From contig SKKV01000105.1 in NCBI GenBank assembly GCA_007123575.1, positions 1-8,060 on the forward strand: a stretch of 8,060 bases of DNA, written 5' to 3'. The notes under the pieces are model-generated. The model did not search any database, had not been told where the DNA came from, and saw only the letters and a program-made list of their open reading frames with translations. This document shows positions 5,683-8,060 of the stretch, in pieces. Origin of the DNA: Wenzhouxiangella sp. (GTDB lineage: Bacteria; Pseudomonadota; Gammaproteobacteria; Xanthomonadales; Wenzhouxiangellaceae). The first letter of the stretch is position 1. Each line of letters begins with the position of its first letter. The translations under genes and the position numbers were made by a program.

Positions 5683-6423
5683 ATGCTTTCAAAAATCCAG
5701 CTGTTCGCGCTATTCGGCCTATTGTCGGCGGCTTTCGCACCGGCAACCGCGGACCAGACTTCCTCTGTGTTCTTGATCGGCCACAGCCTGGTCAATCACA
5801 ACATGCCGACCATGTTGGAAGCACTGGTACAGGATGCGGGGTTGAGCTACAGCGGTGGGCGCCAAATCATCAACGGAGCCAACCTGCAGTGGCAGTGGAA
5901 CAATAGCCATACCGCCAATGCCCAGGCCCGTACCTACATCTACGAGACTTGGCACTGCATCAACAGCGGCCTGCCTGCCGGATGCGACTGGGATGACAAC
6001 GACAACATTCCCTGGCGCGAGCGATTGGATCAGGATCTTTCAGCGTGGCAGGGAATTGCCGACCATCTCAACGTCGAGTTTGCTGGACCCGAAGTCTCCC
6101 TGATTCCGGCCGGCCAGGCCATGGCCTTGCTATACGATCGCGCGCTGGCCGGCGAGGTGCCGGGCATCGGCCACGCCTTCGATCTGTTCAGCGATGACAT
6201 TCACCTGACCGACGCTGGGAACTACTTTGTTGCCCTGGTGATGTTCGCCACCATTTTCCAGCAAAGCCCTGAAGGGTTGACTGCGCAGATCAGTAACGAG
6301 TGGGATGCGCCTTATGACTTGCCGAACGCTGTCACCGCCCTTGCGCTGCAGGCTTTGGCCTGGGAGGCTGTACAGAACTACCTCGGTCTCGCCGATGCCA
6401 TTTTCACCAGCCGGTTTGAGTGA
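5683..6423 (+). CDS. Secreted SGNH-hydrolase-like protein, apparently lacking the central block
   Basis: The 246-residue product has a signal peptide (hydrophobic core about 6-19, likely cleaved after ATA at 21-23). The first SGNH block is FLIGHSLVNHNMP (30-42), with Ser35 as the candidate nucleophile. The last block is SDDIHLTDAGNYF (170-182), giving a D171-x-x-H174 pair. Between them are QIINGANLQWQWNNS (61-75), YIYETWHC (85-92) and LIPAGQAMALLYD (140-152). In related SGNH proteins as I recall them, a stretch of about 50-60 residues with the 'YDVLVLTEA'-type strand and an Asn-His pair separates the equivalents of QWNNS and ARTYIYETW. Here these abut at about residues 75-80. Activity is therefore doubtful. 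The protein ends in IFTSRFE, resembling IFRDRFE of the upstream protein. It begins 27 bp after the beta-helix gene, with no strong ribosome-binding site (only a weak GAG), suggesting coupling or low translation. The family call is firm; the deletion is inference. Confidence 0.75.
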   Translation: MLSKIQLFALFGLLSAAFAPATADQTSSVFLIGHSLVNHNMPTMLEALVQDAGLSYSGGRQIINGANLQWQWNNSHTANAQARTYIYETWHCINSGLPAGCDWDDNDNIPWRERLDQDLSAWQGIADHLNVEFAGPEVSLIPAGQAMALLYDRALAGEVPGIGHAFDLFSDDIHLTDAGNYFVALVMFATIFQQSPEGLTAQISNEWDAPYDLPNAVTALALQALAWEAVQNYLGLADAIFTSRFE

Positions 6424-6462
6424 CGATCAGGCTGGTACCCAATTCGGCTGCCGGGCAAAAAG
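6424..6462. other. Convergent gap between the SGNH-like gene and the response regulator gene
   Basis: These 39 bp separate two genes that end towards each other. No hairpin with a T-tract was found in either direction, so how the two transcripts end is unclear. It may depend on Rho or on structures within the gene ends. Confidence 0.4.
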
Positions 6463-7146
6463 TCAATCAGACTCGTCCTTGAAACCATGTTGGCCTGACT
6501 CGGTTGGTTCTACTGCCAGGCGCTGGGTCATCAGCACGGCCTGGGTGCGGTTGGTTACACCCAGTTTGCGAAAGATGGCGGTCATGTGGGCCTTGACAGT
6601 GGCTTCCGAAATGTCGAGGTCATAGGCGATCTGCTTGTTGAGCAGGCCCTCGGCGACCATCATCAGCACGCGGAACTGTTGCGGGGTGAGTTCGCCGATC
6701 CGTTCGGCAACATCAAGTTCATCGTCACCGGTGCCGTTGCCGGAGCGGTCGAGATCGGCCGACTGCCAGATATCACCAGCCAGGACGGTTTGCAGGGCGG
6801 CGCGAATCTCATCAATAGGCGCCGACTTGTGGATGAAGGCAGCGGCCCCATGATCCATCGCTCGCTGCATCACGACGGGGTTATTGTTGGCCGAGATCAC
6901 GCACACCGGCAGTTCCGGATGATGGGCGCGCAGGTAGACCAGGGCCGAGAAGCCCTGTACGCCAGGCATGTGCAGATCCAGCAGCACCAGGTCAGCACTG
7001 GCGTGTTCGCGTGACAGCTGCTCCAGATCAGCCATGTTGCCGGCCTGGATAATCTCCACATCGCCCAGCGCTTGCTTCAAGGCCAGACCCAGCGCCTCCC
7101 GAAACAAAGGATGATCATCAGCAACAATCACCTGAATGGTGCTCAT
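6463..7146 (-). CDS. NarL/FixJ (LuxR-type) response regulator, CrbR/ErdR-like
   Basis: The 227-residue product has a receiver domain (about 4-125) and a LuxR-type helix-turn-helix (about 150-212). The receiver keeps the acidic pair D10/D11, the phospho-acceptor D57 (LVLLDLHMPG), S85 and K107, so it should be phosphorylated normally. The output domain shows LTPQQFRVL and the recognition region ISEATVKAHMTAIFRKLGV (179-197), with the usual NRTQAV after it. The start ATG has a GAGG 10 nt upstream. It lies 36 bp after acs on the same strand, probably in one operon. Known proteins of this type beside acs (CrbR in Vibrio, ErdR in Pseudomonas) are activated by the CrbS/MxtR sensor kinase and switch on acs and acetate uptake. 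I infer the same role here from domains and position. No kinase gene is in the window. Another NarL-type role cannot be excluded. Confidence 0.85.
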   Translation of the reverse strand: MSTIQVIVADDHPLFREALGLALKQALGDVEIIQAGNMADLEQLSREHASADLVLLDLHMPGVQGFSALVYLRAHHPELPVCVISANNNPVVMQRAMDHGAAAFIHKSAPIDEIRAALQTVLAGDIWQSADLDRSGNGTGDDELDVAERIGELTPQQFRVLMMVAEGLLNKQIAYDLDISEATVKAHMTAIFRKLGVTNRTQAVLMTQRLAVEPTESGQHGFKDESD

Positions 7147-7182
7147 GGGTTCATGGCCTCGGTCGGCGTGTGTCTGAATAGA

Positions 7183-8060
<878 letters not shown>

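Noticed and set aside
98..6462. Genomic island or transposon carrying the three middle genes.
   Set aside because: No integrase, transposase, tRNA end, or flanking direct or inverted repeats were found at the boundaries, so insertion is only a hypothesis from gene order.

Overview
The window looks like chromosomal DNA of a GC-rich gammaproteobacterium, possibly a Xanthomonadales/Chromatiales-type lineage such as Wenzhouxiangella. This placement is inference. It rests on GC-rich coding sequence, an acetyl-CoA synthetase followed by a CrbR/ErdR-type response regulator, a DUF4212 symporter partner, a ToxR/CadC-type regulator with a TPR-like sensor region, and secreted proteins carrying an IFxxRFE C-terminal motif. 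No tRNA, rRNA, CRISPR array, transposase or integrase was seen.

The two ends of the window belong to acetate use. At the right end, on the minus strand, lies the C-terminal part of acetyl-CoA synthetase (acs, 7183-8060, running off the window). It is followed after 36 bp by a NarL/FixJ-type response regulator (6463-7146). At the extreme left end, also on the minus strand, is the first 32 codons of a DUF4212 protein (1-97), the small partner of ActP-like sodium:solute symporters. In many gammaproteobacteria these genes sit together, and CrbR/ErdR-type regulators control acs and the symporter.

Between the two acetate pieces lie about 6.3 kb holding three other genes and a divergent control region. 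A 685-residue membrane-anchored regulator (271-2328, minus) has an OmpR-type winged helix, one membrane segment, a TolB-N-like region and TPR-like helices. It is transcribed away from two secreted-protein genes on the plus strand. The first is a 1003-residue CSLREA-type right-handed beta-helix protein (2644-5655). The second, 27 bp later, is a small SGNH-hydrolase-like protein (5683-6423) that seems to lack the central part of its fold. The two secreted proteins share the IFxxRFE motif near their C-termini and probably form one transcription unit. The 315-bp divergent region holds direct repeats, a near-perfect dyad and a foldable leader, but no convincing sigma-70 promoter.

The most interesting points are the separation of the acetate genes by this module, the shared C-terminal motif, the apparent loss of the SGNH core blocks, and the possible control of the secreted pair by the divergent regulator. 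None of these proves a new system. The module is a candidate for a locally regulated surface or secreted-protein unit of unknown substrate.
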